The notes under the pieces were generated by a model that saw only the letters and a program-made list of their open reading frames with translations, searched no databases and was not told where the DNA came from. Shown here piece by piece: positions 34,213 through 41,770 of a DNA stretch of 64,000 nucleotides; position 1 is the first letter of the stretch; every line of letters begins with the position of its first letter. The position numbers were made by a program, and so were the translations under genes. This stretch comes from Rhodococcus pseudokoreensis (GTDB taxonomy: Bacteria > Actinomycetota > Actinomycetes > Mycobacteriales > Mycobacteriaceae): assembly GCF_017068395.1 (NCBI RefSeq), contig NZ_CP070619.1, positions 8,122,001-8,186,000 on the forward strand, given 5' to 3'.

Positions 34213-34689
34213 ATGACCGCAGACGTGCAGCAGGGTAAGGCCGGCGACGATCTACTCGCTCTCGACCGGCAGGTGTGTTTCGCGCTCGCGATCGCGAACC
34301 GGGCGGTGCTCGCCGTCTACCGCCCCTTGCTCGAACCGATGGGGCTGACGCATCCGCAGTATCTGGTCATGCTCGCCCTCTGGGGGAAGGCCCCGATGGC
34401 GGTCAAGGAGATCGGGACCGCACTGCAACTCGATTCACCCACCCTCTCGCCGCTCCTCAAGCGCCTCGAGGCATCCGGACTGATCACGCGCACCCGCAGT
34501 CGGGCCGACGAGAGGCAATTGGATGTCGAGTTGACCGAAGCCGGTGCTGCGCTGCGGGCGGAAGCGCTGAAGATTCCGCCCGCCGTGATCGAAAAGCTCG
34601 GCGTCAGCCTGGCCGAACTCGAGGAACTGCACGACGTTCTCACCCGCGTCAATCAGGCTGCGCTCAGAGCGGGCGCGCTCGATCAGTGA
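34213..34689 (+). CDS. MarR-family regulator, single-cysteine OhrR-like
   Basis: A 158-residue protein close to OhrR: LDRQVCFALAIANRAVLAVY, YRPLLEPMGLTHPQYLVMLA, LQLDSPTLSPLLKRLEASGL and DERQLDVELTEAG. It has exactly one cysteine, Cys22, at the position of the peroxide-sensing Cys of OhrR, with Tyr residues in the YRPLL and YLVML words that assist sensing. OhrR normally controls the peroxidase gene ohr, which is not seen nearby. The linked genes are hemQ, rhodanese and sulfite reductase, so the signal may be a peroxide or a reactive sulfur species (inference). Confidence 0.85.
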   Translation: MTADVQQGKAGDDLLALDRQVCFALAIANRAVLAVYRPLLEPMGLTHPQYLVMLALWGKAPMAVKEIGTALQLDSPTLSPLLKRLEASGLITRTRSRADERQLDVELTEAGAALRAEALKIPPAVIEKLGVSLAELEELHDVLTRVNQAALRAGALDQ

Positions 34690-34697
34690 GGACAACC

Positions 34698-35171
34698 ATG
34701 TCGAATTCGATTTCAGCACAACATGAACAGGTAGTTGTCATGTCGCGAAAGACGCAACGAACACGGCCCGGACCCCTGCAGTGGCTGGGCTACGCGGTAG
34801 GCCGCAAACTTCCCGACTCCATGCAGGACTGGGTCCGCAACGACCTGGTCGGTGACTGGGCCGTTCCCCGGCACCTCGTCCGCAGCATGGTCCCGTTCGT
34901 TCCGGTCTTCGCCGTGTTCTTCCTGTTCCCGGGACCGCTCGGGCTGCGAGCCTCCATGGTCCTGCTCGGCGTGCTTCTCGCCGTGTTCTATGCGGTGTCG
35001 TACATGGCGCAGAACCGATCTCGACGCCTCGAGAGGCACGGACTGCCGCCCGATCTGGAGAACCCGAAGAAGGCGTCCCGTCATGACGCCGAAAAGGCGG
35101 CGTACGAGAAACTCCACGGACCTTCCGTCACCTTGGGCGTCGAGCGGCGCGGCGGCAACGAACTCCGCTGA
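34698..35171 (+). CDS. DUF5313 membrane protein
   Basis: A 157-residue protein of the actinobacterial DUF5313 family: GPLQWLGYAVGRKLPDSMQD, WVRNDLVGDWAVPRHLVR, two adjacent membrane segments (MVPFVPVFAVFFLFPGPLGL and RASMVLLGVLLAVFYAVSYM) and the polar end QNRSRRLERHGLPPDLENP. Function unknown. ATG 34698 follows GAGG and lies eight bases after the MarR stop; ATG 34740 is an alternative. It is probably cotranscribed with the MarR gene. Confidence 0.75.
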   Translation: MSNSISAQHEQVVVMSRKTQRTRPGPLQWLGYAVGRKLPDSMQDWVRNDLVGDWAVPRHLVRSMVPFVPVFAVFFLFPGPLGLRASMVLLGVLLAVFYAVSYMAQNRSRRLERHGLPPDLENPKKASRHDAEKAAYEKLHGPSVTLGVERRGGNELR

Positions 35172-35195
35172 AGACGGTCGACAGCCCGGGAACGG

Positions 35196-36209
35196 TCACA
35201 TGGTGAGGACCATGCGATAGCGCGCCCGCCCTTCCTCCATCGCGGCGTAGGCCTCCGCGGCTTCGCTCAGGGGCCGCTCCTCGATCCGTGCGCGCACGCC
35301 GGACAGGACCGCGAATTGCATCGCCTCCTCGACGTCGCGGGCGGTGCCGGAGGGGTGACCGGTGACGTTGACGCCGGGGGTGATCAGCTGCAGGGGACTG
35401 ATAGGCAGTGGGTCGGGCGTGACACCGACGACGGTGAGCTCGCCGAGCGGAAGCAGCCCACCGACCACGGCACCCATCGCCTTCGAGTTTGCCGCGGTCC
35501 CCAGGACCACCGACACGCCACCGAGTGCGCGTAATGCTTCGCTGACGTCGCCGGCGGTGGAGTCGACGTAGTGATGGGCGCCCAGCTGGCGAGCGTCGTC
35601 GGCTTTGTCGGCGCCACGAGCGATGGCAATCGTCTCGAAGCCCATCGCCCGGGCGAACTGCACACCGAGGTGGCCGAGTCCGCCGATTCCCAGGATGGCG
35701 ACGCGGTCACCCGGAACGGCCCGTGTCTTCCGCAGCGCGTCGAACGTGGTGACCCCGGCACAGCCCAGGGGCGCGGCCTCGGTGAAGGACAGTTCGCTCG
35801 GAATCCGGGCAAGCGCGTTGGCGGGAACCGTCACGGATTCGGCGTATCCGCCGGGGTACTGCCAGCTCGGCACCTGCAACTTCTCGCAATAGATGAAGGT
35901 CCCCCTGCGGCACGGGATGCACTGATTGCAGTGCCCACCGAACCAACCCACCCCGACGCGATCGCCGACGGCGTAGTTGTCGACGCCGGCGCCGAGTTCG
36001 GCTATGGTTCCGGCGATCTCGTGTCCCAGCGTCAACGGCCACGACATCTCGGGGAACGCGCCGTTGACGAATGCGTGGTCGGTGCCGCACACGCCGCATG
36101 CGGAGACGGCTATGCGAACGTGGTCGCGCGGCGGCGATTCCGTTTCGACGTCGACGAGTGTCAGCGGCTCGCCGGGGGACTGGACGTGAACTGCCTTGTG
36201 GGTAGGCAT
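35196..36209 (-). CDS. zinc-dependent alcohol dehydrogenase (MDR family)
   Basis: A 337-residue medium-chain dehydrogenase. Catalytic zinc ligands are seen in SACGVCGTDHAF (Cys) and TLGHEIAGTI (His-Glu). The structural-zinc loop HCNQCIPCRRGTFIYC has four Cys, and the Rossmann motif is VAILGIGGLGHLGVQF. It oxidises alcohols or reduces aldehydes with NAD(P); the substrate range is unknown. ATG 36209 is preferred because AGGA lies nine bases upstream; ATG 36218 would add three residues. It converges with the DUF5313 gene and follows the MFS gene in the same direction after a 45-base gap. Confidence 0.85.
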   Translation of the reverse strand: MPTHKAVHVQSPGEPLTLVDVETESPPRDHVRIAVSACGVCGTDHAFVNGAFPEMSWPLTLGHEIAGTIAELGAGVDNYAVGDRVGVGWFGGHCNQCIPCRRGTFIYCEKLQVPSWQYPGGYAESVTVPANALARIPSELSFTEAAPLGCAGVTTFDALRKTRAVPGDRVAILGIGGLGHLGVQFARAMGFETIAIARGADKADDARQLGAHHYVDSTAGDVSEALRALGGVSVVLGTAANSKAMGAVVGGLLPLGELTVVGVTPDPLPISPLQLITPGVNVTGHPSGTARDVEEAMQFAVLSGVRARIEERPLSEAAEAYAAMEEGRARYRMVLTM

Positions 36210-36254
36210 CTGCATCATTCCTGTCTGTCATCGTGAGCGATCGAGACCCACGTT

Positions 36255-37604
36255 TCAGTCAAGACCCTCAGCGGAGCTCCTGACAAGGGTCGACGGCGGC
36301 GTCGGCCCGCTGACTCCGGGGAGGCACGTCGGGTCGCGGTCGTATCGACGGTGGGCAAGGGATTCGGCGGAGTTCCGCGGTGTCGATCCCGGAGTGGGTG
36401 ACACCAGGTGGTCGGCGGTGCCGACTCGTACGGTGATCAGCGCGGTGAGCGAGCACGCCATGACAATTGCGGTGAAGGTGGCGACGGCCGTGCCGAAGGG
36501 TGCGAATTGGATCAAGTAGCCCGTTCCGACAGGTAGCAGCGCCGCGGGGATGTAACCGGCGATGTTCAGAGCCGCGTTGGCTTCGGCGCCGTGATGCGAG
36601 GGAATCCGGGTGCCGATCAGCGTGAGTGCCGCAAGCTGGCCGAGGCCCTGCGCGGCGCCCGCGAGAAGTGCGGCGATCACGAACAGTGCCGGTGTCGGAG
36701 AGACGGTGACGGTCGCCGTGAGCGTCACCATCGAGACGAACGCGGCGGAGGAACTCAAAGCGAGATGGGTTCTCGTACGCAGATGAGCAAGGGCGAACTG
36801 GACTCCGGTGGCAACGAGAAACATGCCGCACGCCGTGGCGCCGGCGAGAAGTGGGCTGGGGGAGTCGATGCCGTCGGCGAGAACCGTGGGTCCGAGTGAG
36901 AGGAAGAACGAGGTCGCGGTGATTCCGGGGGCGAATGCTGCTACTCCCCACGCAAGTTCACGCCGATTCGGGTGAGGCACGGACGGCCACGACCAAAGGC
37001 GTTCGACAGGGCCGTCGTCCACACTCGGCCGGGGGAGGGGCAGCCGGATCGCGATCACCAGTGTCAGGGACGTCACGGCGAGCACGATTCCGAATATCCA
37101 CGACTGTGGAGTGTCGATGAGTTGTGTGAGCGTCCCGGACAGGAGGGGTCCGAGTCCGGCGCCGAATACCATTGCAGCGGAAGCGATCATCGATCCGGTC
37201 CGGCGCCGGTGTTCCGGGGCGAGATCGACCGTCGCCGACATGCCTGCGGTGACGGCCGCGCCGACGGCGGCACCTGCCAGCAGCCTCGCCGCCAGCAACC
37301 ACATGACGTTCGTGGCAGACAGGAAAAGGCCCGATGCGGTGACCGCGGCGATCAGACCGGGGACGAGCACGACCTTCCGCCCGTACCGATCGGCAAGTTT
37401 CCCGGTGACGAGAAGAGCCCCGATCAGACCAACCATGTACGCCCCGAAAACGATCGTCAAGGTTCCGGAAGTGAACTTCCATTCCGCTTGCCAGCGCGTA
37501 TACAGCGGGGTGGGCGCGTTCGACAGCACGAACACGGCAGTGACCGTGCTTGCGGCAGCCAGGCACCATCCCAGGCCTTTCGAGTCGGTGGAAGTCGTTG
37601 CCAT
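36255..37604 (-). CDS. MFS transporter
   Basis: A 449-residue major-facilitator protein with about twelve membrane segments and motif A between helices 2 and 3 (GKLADRYGRKVVLVPG). It resembles drug/metabolite exporters of the actinobacterial MFS branch; the cargo is not known. It is divergent from an ArsR-type gene with two palindromes in between, the usual layout of an exporter controlled by its own repressor. Confidence 0.82.
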   Translation of the reverse strand: MATTSTDSKGLGWCLAAASTVTAVFVLSNAPTPLYTRWQAEWKFTSGTLTIVFGAYMVGLIGALLVTGKLADRYGRKVVLVPGLIAAVTASGLFLSATNVMWLLAARLLAGAAVGAAVTAGMSATVDLAPEHRRRTGSMIASAAMVFGAGLGPLLSGTLTQLIDTPQSWIFGIVLAVTSLTLVIAIRLPLPRPSVDDGPVERLWSWPSVPHPNRRELAWGVAAFAPGITATSFFLSLGPTVLADGIDSPSPLLAGATACGMFLVATGVQFALAHLRTRTHLALSSSAAFVSMVTLTATVTVSPTPALFVIAALLAGAAQGLGQLAALTLIGTRIPSHHGAEANAALNIAGYIPAALLPVGTGYLIQFAPFGTAVATFTAIVMACSLTALITVRVGTADHLVSPTPGSTPRNSAESLAHRRYDRDPTCLPGVSGPTPPSTLVRSSAEGLD

Positions 37605-37647
37605 CGCTGTCTCCTCTACCCGCAGCTGTTCGATGCAGGTCGTAGCG

Positions 37648-37690
37648 GTACGAGAATTCTCGTACAGATACGGTACGACAAGAATCGTAC
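37648..37690. promoter_or_regulatory. twin ArsR-type operators
   Basis: GTACGAGAATTCTCGTAC (37648-37665) is a perfect 18-bp palindrome, and GTACGACAAGAATCGTAC (37673-37690) is a second, imperfect copy with the same GTACGA/TCGTAC ends. Centres are 25 bases apart. Both lie between the divergent MFS (37604) and ArsR (37709) starts and should be bound by the ArsR protein. Confidence 0.75.
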
Positions 37691-37708
37691 TGACGCTATG
37701 CTGGATCT

Positions 37709-38089
37709 ATGGCCCACCTCGCGCCGACGTATCGCACGAGCAGCAGTGAAGATGTCGCCCTGCCGTGCCCGCTGCCCGAACCGGCGGCGTCGGAGATACG
37801 CCTGGAGCGGGTCATGAGTGTTCTTGCCGATCCGCTGAGGCTGACAATCGTCAAGCAGCTCTTGACCGGGTCCGAAGAATACGATCACACCTGCGGCTGG
37901 TTCGGCTTCGACCGGCCGAAGTCGAGCCTCACTCATCACTTCAAAGCCCTCCGGGAAGCGGGCGTCATCAGACAGCGGCAGCACGGACTCGAGCGGCGCA
38001 GCCGAGTCCGCCTCGAGGACCTCGACGACCGCTTTCCCGGCCTCGTGGAACTGATTGTCAACTGGGAGCCCGCTGAGGGGCAGTTCTAG
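37709..38089 (+). CDS. ArsR-family transcriptional regulator
   Basis: A 126-residue winged-helix protein: RLERVMSVLADPLRLTIVKQ and KSSLTHHFKALREAGVIRQR are the helix-turn-helix region, with GLERRSRVRLEDL as the wing. Two Cys (ALPCPLP near the start and DHTCGWFGF) are not arranged as a classical arsenic or zinc site; members of this subgroup usually respond to small organic molecules. It is divergent from the MFS transporter and probably represses it and itself through the two palindromes upstream. Confidence 0.82.
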   Translation: MAHLAPTYRTSSSEDVALPCPLPEPAASEIRLERVMSVLADPLRLTIVKQLLTGSEEYDHTCGWFGFDRPKSSLTHHFKALREAGVIRQRQHGLERRSRVRLEDLDDRFPGLVELIVNWEPAEGQF

Positions 38090-38319
38090 ATCGGTTGCCG
38101 GCGTCGTCGATGGCTTCGGCGATCAGATTCGCCATGTTCGCGATTGCGTTTTTCCATCGGATATTCGAACTGCGGCGCCCGTCACCGCCCGTCTCGGGAT
38201 CCGTTGCTGCGGAAGGACTTTTCTTCCTGCTTCGTGCGAAGAGCCGATGCGCGACGGCGCCTGCACACAATCCGGGTAGTCGGTTTGAGGACTGGGAACC
38301 GAACGACCCTATCGCGGTA
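38090..38319. other. intergenic region, no gene assigned
   Basis: Weak open frames on both strands (for example a helical-looking run NAIANMANLIAEAIDDAG on the minus strand) have no start site or family support. The right end leads into the promoter at 38320. Confidence 0.35.
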
Positions 38320-38380
38320 TTGACAAAGTGTGAGGCAGTGCACATACTCGAAACTGACACGGCGTACCGCTGAACGGCAC
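38320..38380 (+). promoter_or_regulatory. promoter with IclR-type operator
   Basis: TTGACA (38320-38325), 17 bases, CATACT (38343-38348) is a near-consensus sigma-A promoter. The element GTACC-N7-GGCAC at 38364-38380 lies just downstream of the expected transcription start, where a bound repressor would block initiation. The leader to ATG 38479 is about 120 bases. Confidence 0.7.
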
Positions 38381-38478
38381 AGCTCGTTCGGGGATCTGCG
38401 GTCCGCCTGTCTCGCGAACCCCACGCCGCCTGCGTGTGATCGCAGGTCGAACAGCGACTTCCTAGAAAGGGATAGGCC

Positions 38479-38886
38479 ATGCCATTTGTGGACACGGAGA
38501 GGTTCACCGAGGCGCTCAACTTGGATCCCGAATTCAAGATTGCGGCACGCTTCTGGAACGCCACCGTCCGGTTGGAGATCGGCGATGAAACCTATGTGCT
38601 GGTGATTCGTGACGGTCGACTCGACTCCATGGGGGCGCCTGCGGGCAACAACCTCATGACGGTGTCGCGGAACTACGACATCGAGATCTCGGCGCCTGTC
38701 GAAGAATGGGGCAAGTTCTTCGAGCGGGTGCCGCAGCCGTTCTATCAGGACCTCTTTTCGGCAGTCACCCGGCACAACTTCCGTTACGGGGGAGACATGA
38801 AGATGTTCTTCGCCTACTACGCCGCGCTTCGGCGACTGTTCGATTTCATGCGTACCTTCACCAACGTTGCCGAGGAGGCGAAATGA
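38479..38886 (+). CDS. small SCP2-like protein of unknown function
   Basis: A 135-residue protein (start MPFVDTERFTEALNLDPEFK). A middle stretch NATVRLEIGDETYVLVIRDG followed by SAPVEEWGKFFERV recalls the SCP2/sterol-carrier fold, a hydrophobic-ligand pocket; the match is by pattern only. The end is aromatic (MKMFFAYYAALRRLFDFMRT). AGAAAGGGA precedes ATG 38479. Its stop overlaps the start of the alpha/beta hydrolase (ATGA), so the two are made together; it may bind or present the hydrolase substrate. Confidence 0.65.
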   Translation: MPFVDTERFTEALNLDPEFKIAARFWNATVRLEIGDETYVLVIRDGRLDSMGAPAGNNLMTVSRNYDIEISAPVEEWGKFFERVPQPFYQDLFSAVTRHNFRYGGDMKMFFAYYAALRRLFDFMRTFTNVAEEAK

Positions 38887-39767
38887 CCGCGACGAAGTTC
38901 GACAAGGCAGTCGGGCGGTATGTCCATCTCACGATCGACGACACCGAGTACCGGGTCTATTACGAGGAGAGCGGCTCGGGAATTCCGCTGCTTCTCCAGC
39001 ACACCGCCGGCTGTGACGGGCGTCAGTATCGTCATCTGCTCGAAGACGAGGAGATCACGTCGAACTTCCGCGTGATCACCTGGGACCTGCCGTACCATGG
39101 GCGGTCGCTGCCGCCGCTCTCGGTGCGGTGGTGGGAGCAGGAGTACAACCTGACCCAGGACTTCTTCATGAAGTTCGTCGTGGCCCTCGCGGAGGCTCTC
39201 GACTGCGAGGACGCGGTCTACATGGGCAGCTCGATGGGAGGCAATCTCGCCCCCGACCTGGCCCTGCACTACCCCGGAGTGTTCCGTGCCGTGATCGCCC
39301 TGGAAGCGGCCCTGCACTCGCCCGGGTACTACCTCGACTACTGGTTCCACCCCGAGATCAGCAACGACTCGAAGCCGGCGGCGATGTACGCGCTCACCTC
39401 GCCGACGGCCCCCGAGGTCGGCCGCCGGGAAACGACCTGGGTCTACAGTCAGGGTTCTCCGCCGGTCTTCAAGGGCGACCTGCACTATTACAGCGTCGAA
39501 CACGATCTTCGGGAAACGGCAAAGGACATCGACACGACGAAGACTGCCGTGTACATCCTGAACGGCGAATACGACTTCGCGACGGGACCGGAGGAAGCCG
39601 ACGAACTCGGCGCGCAGATCGAGGGTGCGAAGGTCGTTCCGATGGCTGGGCTCGGACACTTCCCGATGAGCGAGGATGCAGCCCAGTTCTTCCGCTGCAT
39701 CAAGCCGGTGCTGTGGGAAATCCGTGACGCGGCCGTGCCGTCGAAGGTGCTGTCGGCCAGCCAGTAG
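38883..39767 (+). CDS. alpha/beta hydrolase
   Basis: A 294-residue hydrolase with the nucleophile elbow YMGSSMGGNLAP, an oxyanion stretch HTAGCDGRQY, the acid loop ILNGEYDFATGPEE and a late His in AGLGHFPMSED. It should hydrolyse an ester, amide, lactone or a carbon-carbon bond of a 1,3-dicarbonyl; the large aromatic-rich cap (WWEQEYNLTQDFFMKF, YYLDYWFHPEI) suggests a bulky or aromatic substrate. It is coupled to the SCP2-like gene and driven by the IclR-type promoter at 38320. Confidence 0.82.
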   Translation: MTATKFDKAVGRYVHLTIDDTEYRVYYEESGSGIPLLLQHTAGCDGRQYRHLLEDEEITSNFRVITWDLPYHGRSLPPLSVRWWEQEYNLTQDFFMKFVVALAEALDCEDAVYMGSSMGGNLAPDLALHYPGVFRAVIALEAALHSPGYYLDYWFHPEISNDSKPAAMYALTSPTAPEVGRRETTWVYSQGSPPVFKGDLHYYSVEHDLRETAKDIDTTKTAVYILNGEYDFATGPEEADELGAQIEGAKVVPMAGLGHFPMSEDAAQFFRCIKPVLWEIRDAAVPSKVLSASQ

Positions 39768-39921
39768 GGCGCTGACCGGTTGCGTGCGGCCCCGGTGCCT
39801 CTGTGGTCACGCTACAGGGCCCGCGCAGCCTCGTGGAGCCGCCGGCGGACGAGTTCCTCCAACCTCGCCGTCGGCGGCTCCGCATGTGAGAACGAAACAA
39901 GGACGGAAGTAGAGGTTCGGC

Positions 39922-40368
39922 GTGAGCGAAGTCGGATGGGTCGAGGTGCCCGACGGCGGTTTCATCGGCCTGATCGGTCCACTACTGTTGCGCGACAACG
40001 AGAACGGTGTGCGAGAGTTCGGACTGCGGTGCGAGGCAAAGCATCGCAACCTTCGAGGAGTCGTCCAAGGGGGACTGATCATGGCCTTCGCCGACCGTGC
40101 CCTCGGCTCGACCGCCCTCGACGAAACAGGCACTCAGAACATGGCGACAGTGCAACTGAGTGTCAATTTCCTCGGCACAGTCCGGGTCGGTGACCTCCTG
40201 ACGAGCTCGCCCCGTATCGTGCGGCGTACGGCATCGATCGTTTTCGCGGACTCCGATCTGCGGGTGAACGAGTCGGTGGTGGCCACGGCGGCGGGTGTCT
40301 TCAAGATTCTCGCGGGGGATTCGACCGCGGTCGGCGTCGGTGTGGTCGCCGAGGCCGGTCGGCCGTGA
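39922..40368 (+). CDS. PaaI-family hotdog thioesterase
   Basis: A 148-residue hotdog-fold protein with the PaaI pattern: RNLRGVVQGGLIMAFADRAL followed by TVQLSVNFLGTVRVGDLL and an ending with VVATAAGVFKIL. These enzymes release stalled acyl-CoA thioesters in aromatic and fatty-acid breakdown. Start GTG 39922. It sits between the hydrolase operon and the iclR gene, in the same direction, after a 154-base gap that may hold its own promoter. Confidence 0.78.
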   Translation: MSEVGWVEVPDGGFIGLIGPLLLRDNENGVREFGLRCEAKHRNLRGVVQGGLIMAFADRALGSTALDETGTQNMATVQLSVNFLGTVRVGDLLTSSPRIVRRTASIVFADSDLRVNESVVATAAGVFKILAGDSTAVGVGVVAEAGRP

Positions 40369-40400
40369 GCCTTTAGCTGCGGCCGAGGGCTGGACATTTC

Positions 40401-40433
40401 GACATACTGTGCCGATAATCGGCACAGTATGTC
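40401..40433. promoter_or_regulatory. IclR autoregulatory operator, perfect 16-bp inverted repeat
   Basis: Arms 40401-40416 (GACATACTGTGCCGAT) and 40418-40433 are perfectly complementary around one A. The core GTGCC-N7-GGCAC (40409-40425) recurs in most promoter regions up to 50 kb. It lies about 60 bases before the iclR start. Confidence 0.8.
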
Positions 40434-40489
40434 GAATGTTCACCGCAGCGGTGCCGGTTTCCGTGGCGGTCGAGGGAGAGGAGCAGCAG

Positions 40490-41227
40490 GTGCAAGGCAT
40501 CGAACGAGGTTTGCGCGTACTCGAGGCCGTGGCGGAGAGCCAGCCGGTCGGAGTGGGCGAACTGTCACGCACTCTTCAGCTGCCGAAATCGACCGTCCAG
40601 CGAACTCTCCAGGCACTCGCGTCCGCCGGATGGATCCGCAGCGATGACAGCGAGTACACAAAATGGAAGCTCACCTCGCGGGCACTGGCCGTGGGCCGAA
40701 AAGGCTGGGACAAGGGCGACTTGCGAACCGTCGCGCTCGAGCCGATGCGTGAGCTGCGGGATCTGACGAACGAAACGATCACGCTCCAGATTCGCGACGG
40801 TGTGGAGCGGGTGGTTCAGATCGAACGCATGGATTCCCATCAGGCGGTCCGCACCTTCATCAAGGTCGGCAGCACCTGGCAGCTACCCCACACTTCAGGG
40901 GGAATGGCGATCATGGCACGCCTGCCGGACGACGAGGTCGACAGGATTCTGTCCAGCCCGATTCAGCAACTGACCCCGCAGACCGACACGGACCCCGAAT
41001 CGATCCGAAAGAAGATCGACGAAATCCGCCGAGTCGGATATGCGGTGAACGTCAATCAGAATCGGATGGGAGTGTGTGCTGTCGGGGCCGCCGTGCTGGG
41101 GGAGGGTGGTTGCCCGGTCGGTGGCATCGGCATCTCGATGCCGGAGACCCGTTTCGACGAGAATCGTGTGCCATGGTGGGGAAAGCAGGTTTCCGACACT
41201 GCAGCGAACGTGAGTTCGTTGCTCTGA
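40490..41227 (+). CDS. IclR-family transcriptional regulator
   Basis: A protein of about 245 residues: winged helix at the start (ERGLRVLEAVAESQPVGVGE, LPKSTVQRTLQALASAGWI) and the IclR effector domain after residue 80 (LQIRDGVERVVQIERMDSHQ; GYAVNVNQNRMGVCAVGAAV). GTG 40490 has AGGAG at 40479-40483 and gives a typical IclR length; ATG 40436 is a longer alternative inside the leader. The perfect palindrome upstream and its relatives at other promoters make this the probable local regulator of the 38-51 kb region. Ligand unknown, presumably an aromatic or dicarboxylic acid. Confidence 0.85.
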   Translation: MQGIERGLRVLEAVAESQPVGVGELSRTLQLPKSTVQRTLQALASAGWIRSDDSEYTKWKLTSRALAVGRKGWDKGDLRTVALEPMRELRDLTNETITLQIRDGVERVVQIERMDSHQAVRTFIKVGSTWQLPHTSGGMAIMARLPDDEVDRILSSPIQQLTPQTDTDPESIRKKIDEIRRVGYAVNVNQNRMGVCAVGAAVLGEGGCPVGGIGISMPETRFDENRVPWWGKQVSDTAANVSSLL

Positions 41228-41238
41228 CTTCACCGCTG

Positions 41239-41279
41239 CCGCCTGTGCGTCCGAAGCGTTTCCCCGGCCGCACAGGCGG
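41239..41279. terminator. hairpin between iclR and the converging GNAT gene
   Basis: Perfect 11-base arms CCGCCTGTGCG (41239-41249) and its complement (41269-41279) with a 19-base loop, directly after the iclR stop and before the stop of the converging gene. Confidence 0.55.
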
Positions 41280-41288
41280 ATGTCGTCA

Positions 41289-41648
41289 CTACGCGGACAC
41301 GTCCGCGATCAGATCGTGGTACTCCGGGTGGGCGGTGAGAAACTCGGCAACGTAGGGGCAGACCGGCCGCACCGTCCATCCGTAGCCGCGGGCGATTTCC
41401 AGCGACTGCCGCACGAGGACGGTGGCAAGGCCGGAGTCCTCGAACTCCTCCGCCATGACCGTGTGCATGAGGGACATCACGACACCGTGCGACCGCGGTC
41501 CGGATCGGTCCTCGAGCGAGAGCGGTTCTGTGAGGAAGCGCAGATCGACGTAGCCCAGGATTCCCACGAGTTCGTTCCGCACCTCGAGTTCGAACCGGTT
41601 GCGATGAGTATTGTCGGCGACCCGGAGGGTCTCGGTATCAATCGGCAT
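41289..41648 (-). CDS. small GNAT-family N-acetyltransferase (YjdJ type)
   Basis: A 119-residue protein of the compact GNAT group (COG2388): NTHRNRFELEVRNELVGILG near the start, then MHTVMAEEFEDSGLATVLVR for the acetyl-CoA loop, and the group-typical end VRPVCPYVAEFLTAHPEYHD. Targets of these enzymes are mostly unknown. ATG 41648 has CAGGAGGG seven bases upstream, better than the upstream ATG at 41681. It stands alone between iclR and the aldehyde dehydrogenase gene. Confidence 0.75.
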   Translation of the reverse strand: MPIDTETLRVADNTHRNRFELEVRNELVGILGYVDLRFLTEPLSLEDRSGPRSHGVVMSLMHTVMAEEFEDSGLATVLVRQSLEIARGYGWTVRPVCPYVAEFLTAHPEYHDLIADVSA

Positions 41649-41770
41649 TGCACCCTCCTGACAGGGGTCGACGCGTTTCACGGTCGTTCACGACTACATA
41701 CGGGGTCGCGGTGTCGGCGCCCGCCCTCGGAGGAACGAACGTCCTTCCCGAGGCCAGGCGCCGGGCACCG

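Noticed and set aside
38095..38373. Possible small gene before the SCP2-like gene
   Set aside because: The frame runs through the -35/-10 promoter and has no ribosome binding site or family match.
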